From an uncultured bacterium (GTDB lineage Bacteria; Patescibacteriota; Gracilibacteria; UBA4473): 8,801 nt of DNA. Below, in pieces: positions 1 to 6,463 of this stretch. The translations under genes were made by a program, and so were the position numbers. Positions within the stretch are counted from its first letter, which is position 1. Every line of letters begins with the position of its first letter. The DNA is taken from assembly GCA_947311285.1 (NCBI GenBank), contig CAMZKS010000005.1, forward strand, positions 1-8,801, read 5' to 3'. The notes under the pieces are model-generated. The model had not been told where the DNA came from and ran no database searches. It saw nothing but the letters and a program-made list of their open reading frames with translations.

Positions 1-43
1 AAGGGGTAGATATGTCATCCCTACCATGACATATCTACCCCTT
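1..43 (-). terminator. Perfect 18-bp inverted repeat, probable terminator or palindromic element
   Basis: Positions 1-18 (AAGGGGTAGATATGTCAT) are exactly complementary to 26-43, with a 7-nt loop at 19-25. The hairpin begins 7 nt after the stop codon of the fibre-like gene at 50-856, so on the minus strand it lies where a terminator for that gene would be. The stem is long and rather AT-rich, and any T-run would fall beyond the window edge, so termination is an inference. It could instead be one end of a palindromic repeat or a miniature element. The stem might extend further outside the window. Confidence 0.45.
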
Positions 44-49
44 CACAAC

Positions 50-856
50 TCAACCATTTGCTTCATTACTCGTCGTCCCAATGCCTACATTCCCATCCAT
101 ATACACGGCATTGTTCGTATTAGTTCCGTCCACAAACTTCCCCGTAACCGGTAATCCGGTAGCACTATTAATAAAGGTCGTTGCCGTAATTGTATCCCCT
201 GTAATATCACCACCAACCGCTAAATTATTGCTGGTCGCAATATTATTAGTTGTATTATCTACGTCAAAAACAGTCGTACCACTCGTTGAGTTATAAATTT
301 GAAAATTGCCCCCCGCTCCGCCATTATTTCTGATAATCCAGTGTTGATTTCCATTAATTAACCGAACGCTAGCATCATTCGTGCCTGAAGCTTCTACACT
401 TAAATCTGAATCACCCGCTGTATTTTGCACCTCTAGTTCGTAAGTCGGACTACTGTTAATTCCAATCGCTACTTTTCCGGTATTAAAATAAATATCACTG
501 GCCGTTTTTACCCACGGGCTTGGGTTTGGCAAATTGGTTAACTGCGAGCCATCACCAATAAAGGCTGAGGCATTCACCGTTCCATTTACGTCTAACTTGT
601 AACCTGGTGTTCCTGCAATTCCAATTCCAAATCTATCATTGGTTACGTCCCCGTCTCCCAGATCATCCTGCTTTAAGTTCCGCAGCATATTAATCACTAA
701 ATTCAACTCAGCCGCCGTGAAAGCGTCACCCGTGTTTTTTACCGGAATACCACTCACATCATAAAGTGTCGCTCTCGCTGGAGTCGGCGCCACCGCTATA
801 AGCAGGCTTAGAACAAGACTTGTCGCCAGCACTGATTTGAAAGAAAAATATCGCAT
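50..856 (-). CDS. Secreted fibre-like protein with GIGT/KLDV repeats
   Basis: A 268-residue protein. Residues 1-29 form a Sec signal peptide: a basic start, a hydrophobic core SVLATSLVLSLLIAVA, and a TPARA cleavage site before T30. The segment GDAFTAAELNLVINMLRNL (about 43-61) resembles the N-terminal piece found in many Patescibacteria surface and tail-fibre-like proteins. Three copies of a fibre repeat follow: FGIG..GYKLDVNG (77-92) leading into GDGSQLTN (101-108), VAIG..TYELEV (129-143), and GNVGIGTTS (255-263). Such repeats usually precede a chaperone-type S74 endosialidase domain, which is absent here. The protein stops inside what would be the third repeat, so it may be C-terminally shortened. 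The start is the only ATG that gives a complete signal peptide. A promoter lies about 30 nt upstream, and the leader is A-rich with no Shine-Dalgarno. The likely role is an extracellular, possibly trimeric, fibre; the exact function is unknown. Confidence 0.85.
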   Translation of the reverse strand: MRYFSFKSVLATSLVLSLLIAVAPTPARATLYDVSGIPVKNTGDAFTAAELNLVINMLRNLKQDDLGDGDVTNDRFGIGIAGTPGYKLDVNGTVNASAFIGDGSQLTNLPNPSPWVKTASDIYFNTGKVAIGINSSPTYELEVQNTAGDSDLSVEASGTNDASVRLINGNQHWIIRNNGGAGGNFQIYNSTSGTTVFDVDNTTNNIATSNNLAVGGDITGDTITATTFINSATGLPVTGKFVDGTNTNNAVYMDGNVGIGTTSNEANG

Positions 857-892
857 GTATTTTTTTGTTTTTGTTTTTTTGAGAATCTCGCT

Positions 893-921
893 ATTGTACC
901 CTAATTTAAGCCTTTAATAAA
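893..921 (-). promoter_or_regulatory. Predicted sigma70-type promoter for the fibre-like gene
   Basis: Read on the minus strand, TTTATT (921-916) and TACAAT (898-893) are separated by 17 bp. The -10 match is good and the -35 is weak. Transcription would start near 886, giving a leader of about 30 nt that is almost all A and C and has no Shine-Dalgarno. It overlaps the 3' side of the upstream gene's end (928), where no terminator hairpin is visible, so read-through from that gene is also possible. Confidence 0.45.
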
Positions 922-927
922 GTCGAA

Positions 928-2997
928 TCATGTTTTTTTTCTCCGGCCAAAAGCCAGAAACAACGTGCCGCCTAAAAAGGATAGAAGCAGTGGCAGCCAT
1001 AAATTATCAGCACTACCAGACTCTGGCACTGCTGCAGATAACAACACTTCACCAAAGGTTGTCGCCTCTACCGTATTACTCAATGTACCTTTAATTCCTT
1101 CAGAATCTATTGCCACCACTTGAAAATAATAACGTGTCGCCTCTTTCAATTTATCTATGTACCACTGGGTTCTATTATCGGGAGTTAAGTTAACCCCGTA
1201 AAGGTTTTCAGGATCTTCCCCGAACAGTATTTGATACTGCATTATCGCCTTATCATCTCTGGCGGGAGACCAATTAAGCGTTATCCGCTGCTCTCCTGGC
1301 GTTGCACTCAAACTTGAAACAGCCGTCGGTGGCAAATTTTTAACTACTACAGGTTTGGCCGGCTCAACAGGCTCTGTTTCCTGTGTAACCACTACCGGTT
1401 CATTTCCACATACTTGAATTTCAGCGGCCGCATTTTCTTGCAGCTCATTCCCTAAAATATCCGCCACCGTACAGGCCACAGGAAAAGTTCCACATTGTTC
1501 ACCCGCATTAATATCCCCTATAAACACATCACCTGATCGATTCAAGGCGGTAGGAATTTGGTTAAAAGTACAAGTTGCAGTTGATAAAGGCTCATTCGAA
1601 GACACACTTATCGTAAACACACCCCCTGCCCCGATACTACCTTGCGGTATCACCTCGACCGCTAAAACTCTTGGTGGCGTATTATCAATTCGTATTTCCA
1701 CTACGTTGGAAAAAAGCGTGCCGTCCATGTACTCTGCTCTAAAAATATGACGCCCATCTGCCAGTGCAGGCGTTTGATAGAAAAAATCTCCATTTATATC
1801 CAAACTCAAATCTTCGACTAAAACCGTCGGCCCATCGGTAATTTTAATAGGAGCTCCGGCTTCACCTCGTCCAGTAATGGTCATTCTTGAAGAACTGAAT
1901 GTCCCCGCGCTTGGCGTTAAAATCACCAACCCCTCTCCGGCTGGAGGCTCCACTAGACGATCCTTGCTCACGACATTCAATTCCACTTTCCCATTTACCT
2001 TAGGATCCGCAATATCAGTAACCGTCAGTGTTCTAACGCCTGGCGTAGAAAATGCAACGGCCACCGCAAATTCGTGCTCACCTTGATCCGTTCGAGTGAA
2101 GTTATAATCAACCGGCAAACTTGCCCCACTGTCATTTGAAGAAAAACGAACTTGTCCTTCGTAATTTTTCACAATATTTCCCGCATTATCTTTAGCTAGC
2201 ACCTGAAAAGTTAGGCCGTCCTCGGTTCGTACTTCCGAGGGCAAACCTTCTATCGTTAAATATTTAACTTCTTCAAAGTCATCAGTAAAAAGCTGGGCTT
2301 TTAGGAATTCACCAAAACCAGACTGTCCAACCCCTGCTCCAGAATTTGAAGCTAGGTGAAACACAATTTCGGCTTTCTCAAAAATAATTTCATCATTTAC
2401 TAACGCTGATAACACGCTTACTCCTGGCGTATTTGAGGCCACAGTTCCTTTTATAATCCCATTAGCATCCGTAATGCCTGCAAAATTAATCACATCGTCA
2501 TTACGAGAGGAGAATAATTTAACATTTTGATTAGGCACTGCGTTTCCGTAAGCATCTTTGATAGTCACCGACACCTGTGCCAGTGCCTGTCCATCAGCCG
2601 GCAGCGTCGCCACCGAGGATTTGACCGTTGATCGGTATACCGACGGAGATCCGGCTAAAACCTTAAAAGTATGACTCTCGGTTAAATTAACCGATTGGTT
2701 TCGCACTACATTTAAAACATAACGGCCGCTCTCTTTTAAATGCAGTCCGTAAAGTTCATTATTTATATTCCCTAGACTGTCCGCTTGAAAAGAAAGTTTA
2801 ATCTCAGCGTTATCCGGTTTTTTTAACGTAGCACTAACCCCCTCGTTACTCGTTAAACCCGAAATCTGCAAACTCGCCTCTGAGCCCGCAAGTGTATCGC
2901 CTACATTAACAAAAAAAGCCTGCCCACCCAGCACTGGTAACAGTGCAAATGTGAGCGCTAGACCTTTATAAAAACTTTTAATACTTGATAACTTCAT
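928..2997 (-). CDS. Multi-domain Ig-like/FN3 surface protein with C-terminal membrane anchor
   Basis: A 689-residue exported protein when started at the ATG at 2997. The frame stays open to a TTG at 3063 (ATG at 3060), but the 2997 start puts a clean signal peptide at the N-terminus (residues 1-29, hydrophobic GLALTFALLPVLGG). A promoter at 3011-3038 would also exclude the earlier starts. Domains in order: a beta-rich domain at about 30-118; an invasin-type Ig-like (BIG1) domain at about 119-215 with the typical LPADGQALAQVSVTIKDAYG and ITDANGIIKGTV; a second Ig-like domain at about 245-343; a third at about 357-438 (ITGRGEAGAPI, then DINGDFFYQTPALADGRH); a fourth at about 440-530 containing all four cysteines of the mature chain; a Pro/Val/Glu linker; and a fibronectin type III domain at about 556-648. 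The C-terminus has a PESGSA segment, a membrane helix (about 665-684) and the tail RRKKT. This three-part layout resembles a cell-wall sorting signal, but it lacks a true LPXTG. The likely role is adhesion or surface layer attachment; no enzymatic motif is seen. Confidence 0.88.
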   Translation of the reverse strand: MKLSSIKSFYKGLALTFALLPVLGGQAFFVNVGDTLAGSEASLQISGLTSNEGVSATLKKPDNAEIKLSFQADSLGNINNELYGLHLKESGRYVLNVVRNQSVNLTESHTFKVLAGSPSVYRSTVKSSVATLPADGQALAQVSVTIKDAYGNAVPNQNVKLFSSRNDDVINFAGITDANGIIKGTVASNTPGVSVLSALVNDEIIFEKAEIVFHLASNSGAGVGQSGFGEFLKAQLFTDDFEEVKYLTIEGLPSEVRTEDGLTFQVLAKDNAGNIVKNYEGQVRFSSNDSGASLPVDYNFTRTDQGEHEFAVAVAFSTPGVRTLTVTDIADPKVNGKVELNVVSKDRLVEPPAGEGLVILTPSAGTFSSSRMTITGRGEAGAPIKITDGPTVLVEDLSLDINGDFFYQTPALADGRHIFRAEYMDGTLFSNVVEIRIDNTPPRVLAVEVIPQGSIGAGGVFTISVSSNEPLSTATCTFNQIPTALNRSGDVFIGDINAGEQCGTFPVACTVADILGNELQENAAAEIQVCGNEPVVVTQETEPVEPAKPVVVKNLPPTAVSSLSATPGEQRITLNWSPARDDKAIMQYQILFGEDPENLYGVNLTPDNRTQWYIDKLKEATRYYFQVVAIDSEGIKGTLSNTVEATTFGEVLLSAAVPESGSADNLWLPLLLSFLGGTLFLAFGRRKKT

Positions 2998-3010
2998 TTG
3001 TTTTATATCT

Positions 3011-3038
3011 ATTGTAACGCATTGTAGCACAAAACCAA
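3011..3038 (-). promoter_or_regulatory. Predicted promoter of the Ig/FN3 surface gene
   Basis: On the minus strand TTGGTT (3038-3033) and TACAAT (3016-3011) are 16 bp apart. The start of transcription would lie near 3004, leaving a leader of only about 7 nt before the ATG at 2997. This supports the 2997 start and would make the transcript nearly leaderless. A second TACAAT lies 10 bp upstream. Confidence 0.45.
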
Positions 3039-3061
3039 ACTTCTTAAACATTCTTGTCATC

Positions 3062-3091
3062 AAAAAAGCACCGACACAAAGGACGGTGCTT
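3062..3091 (-). terminator. Intrinsic terminator of mscL
   Basis: On the minus strand, AAGCACCG (3091-3084) pairs with CGGTGCTT (3073-3066) around a 10-nt loop and is followed by a run of T's (to 3062). It lies 28 nt after the mscL stop codon and separates mscL from the surface-protein gene on the same strand. There is also a short A-run on the other side, but the plus strand has no gene entering here. Confidence 0.85.
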
Positions 3092-3118
3092 AAATAATTT
3101 AATCAAAAAACCTAAAAA

Positions 3119-3511
3119 CTAGTTTTTAGACTTCTTCATTAGATCCCGAATTTCGGTTAACAATTCAATATCTTTAGGTGTAATCGCTGGCTTTGCTTCT
3201 TCCCTCTTTTGTGCCTTAGTAATCATACGAACGATCATAAAGACGGCAAAACCAAGAATCACAAAAGCGATCACATCGTTTATAAATACACCGTAATTAA
3301 TGGCTACAGCTTCCGTATCTTCTGTAGCAGCTTTAAGCGTGTAACTAAGATTTGCAAAATCAACATCCGCCATAAGCAAACCTAATGGTGGCATAACGAC
3401 ATTAGCAATCAATGATTTAACCACCGTGGCAAAAGCGGCCCCGAAAATAAAACCAACCGCCATATCCACGGCATTACCTTTAATAAGAAATTTTTTGAAG
3501 TCGTTGAGCAT
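3119..3511 (-). CDS. mscL: Large-conductance mechanosensitive channel MscL
   Basis: A 130-residue inner-membrane channel that opens under membrane tension and releases solutes during osmotic downshock; in the family it works as a pentamer. The N-terminus FKKFLIKGNAVDMAVGFIFG matches the family signature (amphipathic helix, then the first transmembrane helix, about residues 14-45), and ANVVMPPLGLLM follows it. A periplasmic loop spans about 50-72. The second transmembrane helix lies around 73-97 (YGVFINDVIAFVILGFAVFMIV), followed by a charged segment and the conserved C-terminal helix with LLTEIRDLMKK. The length is normal for the family. There is no Shine-Dalgarno. A weak extended -10 (TGAGATAAT, minus strand, GATAAT at 3547-3542) could drive it with a leader of about 24 nt. 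It is divergent from the penicillin-binding protein gene and ends at a strong terminator. Confidence 0.97.
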   Translation of the reverse strand: MLNDFKKFLIKGNAVDMAVGFIFGAAFATVVKSLIANVVMPPLGLLMADVDFANLSYTLKAATEDTEAVAINYGVFINDVIAFVILGFAVFMIVRMITKAQKREEAKPAITPKDIELLTEIRDLMKKSKN

Positions 3512-3603
3512 CGTAAAAAGAGTTAAAGAATCAAAACAAATATTATCTCATAGCCCTCTCGTACGCAAGCCTAAGTTTCACCCATAAGCAAAAATATATC
3601 GCT

Positions 3604-3631
3604 TTGACAAAAATTCATATAATTTTATAGT
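3604..3631 (+). promoter_or_regulatory. Predicted promoter of the PBP gene, leaderless
   Basis: A perfect TTGACA (3604-3609) is followed, after 16 bp, by TATAGT (3626-3631). The ATG at 3638 begins 7 nt after the end of the -10, which is where transcription itself should begin, so the mRNA would have essentially no 5' leader. A TATAAT at 3618-3623 is too close to this -35 to be its partner. Confidence 0.6.
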
Positions 3632-3637
3632 AACATT

Positions 3638-5710
3638 ATGAAGAAGTTATTATTCTGCCTTTTATGTCTATTTATAGGTTCGTCAATGGGCGCCGCCGAG
3701 TCCCTCTGGCAATGGGGACAAGAAGATTATAAACGTGGACAACAACTAACCTTAGAGAGCTTAGAGTTCTCGGTTATTGTAACAGATAAAAACGGTGAAG
3801 AGCTTTATCGAAACTTTGACCAAGAGAATCGCGAGTGGGTGGATTTAAAAGACATCCCGCTAACGCTTCAACTCGCCACAATTATCGCCGAAGACAAACG
3901 TTTCTACTCGCATTCAGGCGTTGACATAAAAGGTATCGGTCGAGCGGCTTGGGAAAACTTTCAAGCCGGAGGCATTGCCCAAGGAGGCTCTACTATAACC
4001 CAGCAGTTAGCCCGAAAAGTATTTTTAAATGATGAGCGTAGTTACGAAAGAAAATTAAAAGAAATGTTTATCGCTCTCGGCATTGAGAGCCGGTACAGCA
4101 AAGATGAAATTCTAGAAATGTACCTTAACACTGTACCCTATGGCCCTCGAACCAATGGCGTGGCCGTGGCTGCAAATGAGTACTTCAACAAAACACCGCG
4201 CGAGTTAACGGCCGCCGAAAGCTTGGTTCTCTCCGTTTTACCAAAAGACCCCGTACGTTTAGCCCGAAAAACAGAGGTAAATACATGGTTGGGTGACTGC
4301 CCAATAGCCTTTGTAGCCGACACTTGCAGCCCATTTAAAGATTTAAATTATGATTTTTCACGAGTAGAGTCTCTTTTATTTGCCGTCGCCAAAAATCTCA
4401 ACTGGCCCCAGAAAAAGGCGCACGAGGTCTGGGGTGAATTACGAGATATCAAGTTACCACAAAACAAACGCTGGGTAAATGACGATTTTCAACACTTTCG
4501 TTTTTATCTAGAAAACTTTTTAGCCGATAATAATTTAACTATCGCAGAAATGGGTGACGGAGTTATTATTCAAACGACACTCGATAAAGCTTTGCAACAA
4601 AAATTTATAGCTCAGATTGATCAAAAAAGTAACACCTTGCAGGCCGAACATTGGATTTCTAACGTAGCCACGATTGTTATAGATCATAAATCAAGAGGCC
4701 CACTGGTTTGGATCGGCTCAAAAGATTATTGGAATAACCAAATCAAAGGTCAGATTGATATGCTGCAATCACGTCGGCAAACGGGATCAACCATTAAGCC
4801 CTTTGTTTACGCTGCCGCAATTGATCAAGGCTACCAACCACCGACTATTTTTTATGATTCTGTGACTTGGTTTCGAAATGATAGATTTAGACTCAGTAAC
4901 GCCGATGGCCAGTTTTTGGGCGGCATCAGAATGAAACAAGCTTTAGCTTATTCTCGTAATATTCCGGCAGCAAAAGCCTTGCTGTTAGCTGGAGGCGAAC
5001 GAGCCGTTAAAAGCTATTTAGATGAACGCTTTGGCTTTGATATTATGGATCATTACCCAAAACACCCTTTCGGCTGGACGCTCGCACTCGGCACCGCTCC
5101 AGTAAAAATAGCCGATTTAGCCAACGCCTATGCAACGCTTGGCAGTAACGAACAAAAAGACCTGTGCCCAATTTTAAGTATTACCACTTTTAAAGGTGAA
5201 AAAGTGAGCCATCCGTGTCAGGTTAAAATTACACGTCGCACCAATCAAACAACCAACTATTTTATTTCTGAAATACTCAGCGATGAAAACGCTCGCCCCA
5301 AAGATTGGAACAAGCTTGTTTCTACCGCGCAACCAATGGCGATTAAAACGGGAACTTCGTCAAAAAGAGTGAACGGCCAGGTTATGCCCGTGGACGATAT
5401 TGTGGTCGGATACACACCAAACGCGACGGTCTTACTTTGGGCCGGAAATACCGACGGAAATGCCCTTAAACCCGGAAGTGTAGCGATATTTTCTATCGGT
5501 GAAACCTGGAGAGATTTAGCGAACACCATGCTCGCACATGATAGTGCTTTAGCCGGAAGCTTTAAAGCACCCGTCGCCCTGCAAAACATTAATGGCAGCC
5601 TCGCTACACTGGATTACCAACCACCAGGCTACGAAAATTTAAGTCGCTATGTTGGGTACAATGTAGAACGAGGGATTAATCCTTTAAACAAATTAGATCA
5701 TGAGCGATAG
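3638..5710 (+). CDS. Class A penicillin-binding protein (peptidoglycan glycosyltransferase/transpeptidase)
   Basis: A 690-residue bifunctional enzyme that polymerises lipid II into glycan strands and crosslinks their peptides on the outer face of the cytoplasmic membrane. Residues 1-20 form a short signal or anchor sequence after only two lysines. The GT51 domain (about 70-215) has all the usual motifs: EDKRFYSHSG with catalytic Glu85, QGGSTITQQLARKVF (115-129), RKLKEMFIALGIE, KDEILEMYLNTVPYG and GVAVAANEYF. The transpeptidase domain (about 345-640) has the active-site S384-T-I-K387, S439-R-N441 and K570-T-G572. A C-terminal PBP1C domain is absent, so the architecture is closer to a compact PBP1A/1C core. 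Two cysteine pairs (221/230 and 510/527) could form disulfides outside the membrane. It is divergent from mscL and convergent with grxB; no terminator is obvious in the 60-bp gap. Confidence 0.96.
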   Translation: MKKLLFCLLCLFIGSSMGAAESLWQWGQEDYKRGQQLTLESLEFSVIVTDKNGEELYRNFDQENREWVDLKDIPLTLQLATIIAEDKRFYSHSGVDIKGIGRAAWENFQAGGIAQGGSTITQQLARKVFLNDERSYERKLKEMFIALGIESRYSKDEILEMYLNTVPYGPRTNGVAVAANEYFNKTPRELTAAESLVLSVLPKDPVRLARKTEVNTWLGDCPIAFVADTCSPFKDLNYDFSRVESLLFAVAKNLNWPQKKAHEVWGELRDIKLPQNKRWVNDDFQHFRFYLENFLADNNLTIAEMGDGVIIQTTLDKALQQKFIAQIDQKSNTLQAEHWISNVATIVIDHKSRGPLVWIGSKDYWNNQIKGQIDMLQSRRQTGSTIKPFVYAAAIDQGYQPPTIFYDSVTWFRNDRFRLSNADGQFLGGIRMKQALAYSRNIPAAKALLLAGGERAVKSYLDERFGFDIMDHYPKHPFGWTLALGTAPVKIADLANAYATLGSNEQKDLCPILSITTFKGEKVSHPCQVKITRRTNQTTNYFISEILSDENARPKDWNKLVSTAQPMAIKTGTSSKRVNGQVMPVDDIVVGYTPNATVLLWAGNTDGNALKPGSVAIFSIGETWRDLANTMLAHDSALAGSFKAPVALQNINGSLATLDYQPPGYENLSRYVGYNVERGINPLNKLDHER

Positions 5711-5770
5711 ATTTGAGGTATTAGAAATAAAAGTGAAATCCTGTTTAGACGAAGAGATACATTTCCCCTT

Positions 5771-6424
5771 CTACCAATCAATTAAGTCCTCTCCGCACTT
5801 CATTTCAACTTTTTCAATGTAGCTAATAATTTGTGGTGGGATTGGGATTTTTTTAACAGATCGGAGCCCACTTAAATCAGAGGCTAGCACACAATCCGCC
5901 ATACTAAACTGTTGGCCGATCCAGCCGCCTTCTACGCGGTCTACAATTTCAGCCAAAATAATAATTAAGTTATCTCGGTACAAAGTTGGCGCTTCTTTTT
6001 TCATCTCCGCAAACGTTTTACCTCGCTTCGCTTCTTTACCTTCTTTAAAATACTTAATCCCCGCTTCATCAAACTCAGGGGCACCCTCAAATTCATCCAA
6101 ATACCAAGGCAATACCACATCCCAAAATTTAGGCGCTCGCACCACAATATTGCTAGCCCAGTCTAAATCTGGCTCAATCCATTGATGCGAAAGCGTTGGC
6201 TCTGGAAAACGTTTTTCTAGCTCTTTAATTAAGTCTAAACTCTCACCCATTATTTTCCCATCATCAAATTCAATAATTGGAAGTAGTTTCTTTCCTGTTA
6301 ATTTCGCCGGTGTTTCTTTGTCGGCGTAGCTTAAAGGGATGTCTTCATACTCAATATTTTTCGCTTTTAAAACCAGGCGAACTCTTTGGCAGAAAGGGCA
6401 GTGCGGATAATGATAGAATTTCAT
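5771..6424 (-). CDS. grxB: Glutaredoxin 2 family protein (GrxB)
   Basis: A 217-residue protein matching the two-domain glutaredoxin-2 type, close to the 215 residues of E. coli Grx2. The N-terminal thioredoxin-fold domain starts MKFYHYPHCPFCQRVRLVLK with the redox pair C9-P-F-C12. It continues with ETPAKLTGKK-LLPII (cis-proline loop) and ESLDLIKELEKRF, as in the glutathione-binding part of the family. The rest is an all-helical GST-like C-terminal domain. The likely role is glutathione- or thiol-dependent disulfide reduction in the cytoplasm. The start at 6424 was chosen because homology begins exactly there. An ATG at 6514 would add 30 residues with no family resemblance and would overlap the divergent yfiH gene. 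No Shine-Dalgarno is present. It converges with the PBP gene. Confidence 0.93.
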   Translation of the reverse strand: MKFYHYPHCPFCQRVRLVLKAKNIEYEDIPLSYADKETPAKLTGKKLLPIIEFDDGKIMGESLDLIKELEKRFPEPTLSHQWIEPDLDWASNIVVRAPKFWDVVLPWYLDEFEGAPEFDEAGIKYFKEGKEAKRGKTFAEMKKEAPTLYRDNLIIILAEIVDRVEGGWIGQQFSMADCVLASDLSGLRSVKKIPIPPQIISYIEKVEMKCGEDLIDW

Positions 6425-6433
6425 AGAAGGAAA

Positions 6434-6463
6434 ATTATTCAAATCAACTATACTAGAACTCAA
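6434..6463 (-). promoter_or_regulatory. Possible grxB promoter in the 38-bp divergent gap
   Basis: On the minus strand TTGAGT (6463-6458) and AATAAT (6439-6434) are 18 bp apart. Transcription would begin near 6427, 2-3 nt before the grxB ATG at 6424, so the message would be almost leaderless. The -35 overlaps the first base of the yfiH start codon. The matches are moderate. Confidence 0.35.
6449..6454 (+). promoter_or_regulatory. Possible -10 element of yfiH/pgeF
   Basis: TATACT ends 8 nt before the ATG at 6463, so the transcript would begin at or next to the start codon. No good -35 is visible, since the upstream DNA is the beginning of grxB. It overlaps the proposed grxB promoter on the other strand, so the two genes may compete for polymerase. 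Confidence 0.35.

Noticed and set aside
2998..3063. A 22-residue extension of the Ig/FN3 protein from TTG 3063 or ATG 3060.
   Set aside because: It would bury the signal peptide behind a second, poorer hydrophobic stretch, and the predicted promoter overlaps this region.
50..3063. Possible UGA recoding (UGA=Gly), because both surface genes end in TGA while the others end in TAG or TAA.
   Set aside because: The long frames, including the 690-codon PBP, contain no internal TGA despite many glycines, and the TGA stops fall at sensible protein ends.
5711..5770. Terminator between the convergent PBP and grxB genes.
   Set aside because: Only a 5-bp GAAAT/ATTTC complementarity with a long loop is present, with no stable stem and no proper T-run.
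5700..5822. A 40-codon plus-strand ORF starting inside the last codons of the PBP gene (ATG at 5700) and running into the 3' end of grxB.
   Set aside because: The overlap-type start looks like an operon partner, and the first 26 codons lie in the gap, but the rest is antisense to conserved grxB, there is no Shine-Dalgarno, and no family is recognised. It could be the stump of a lost gene, but that cannot be supported.
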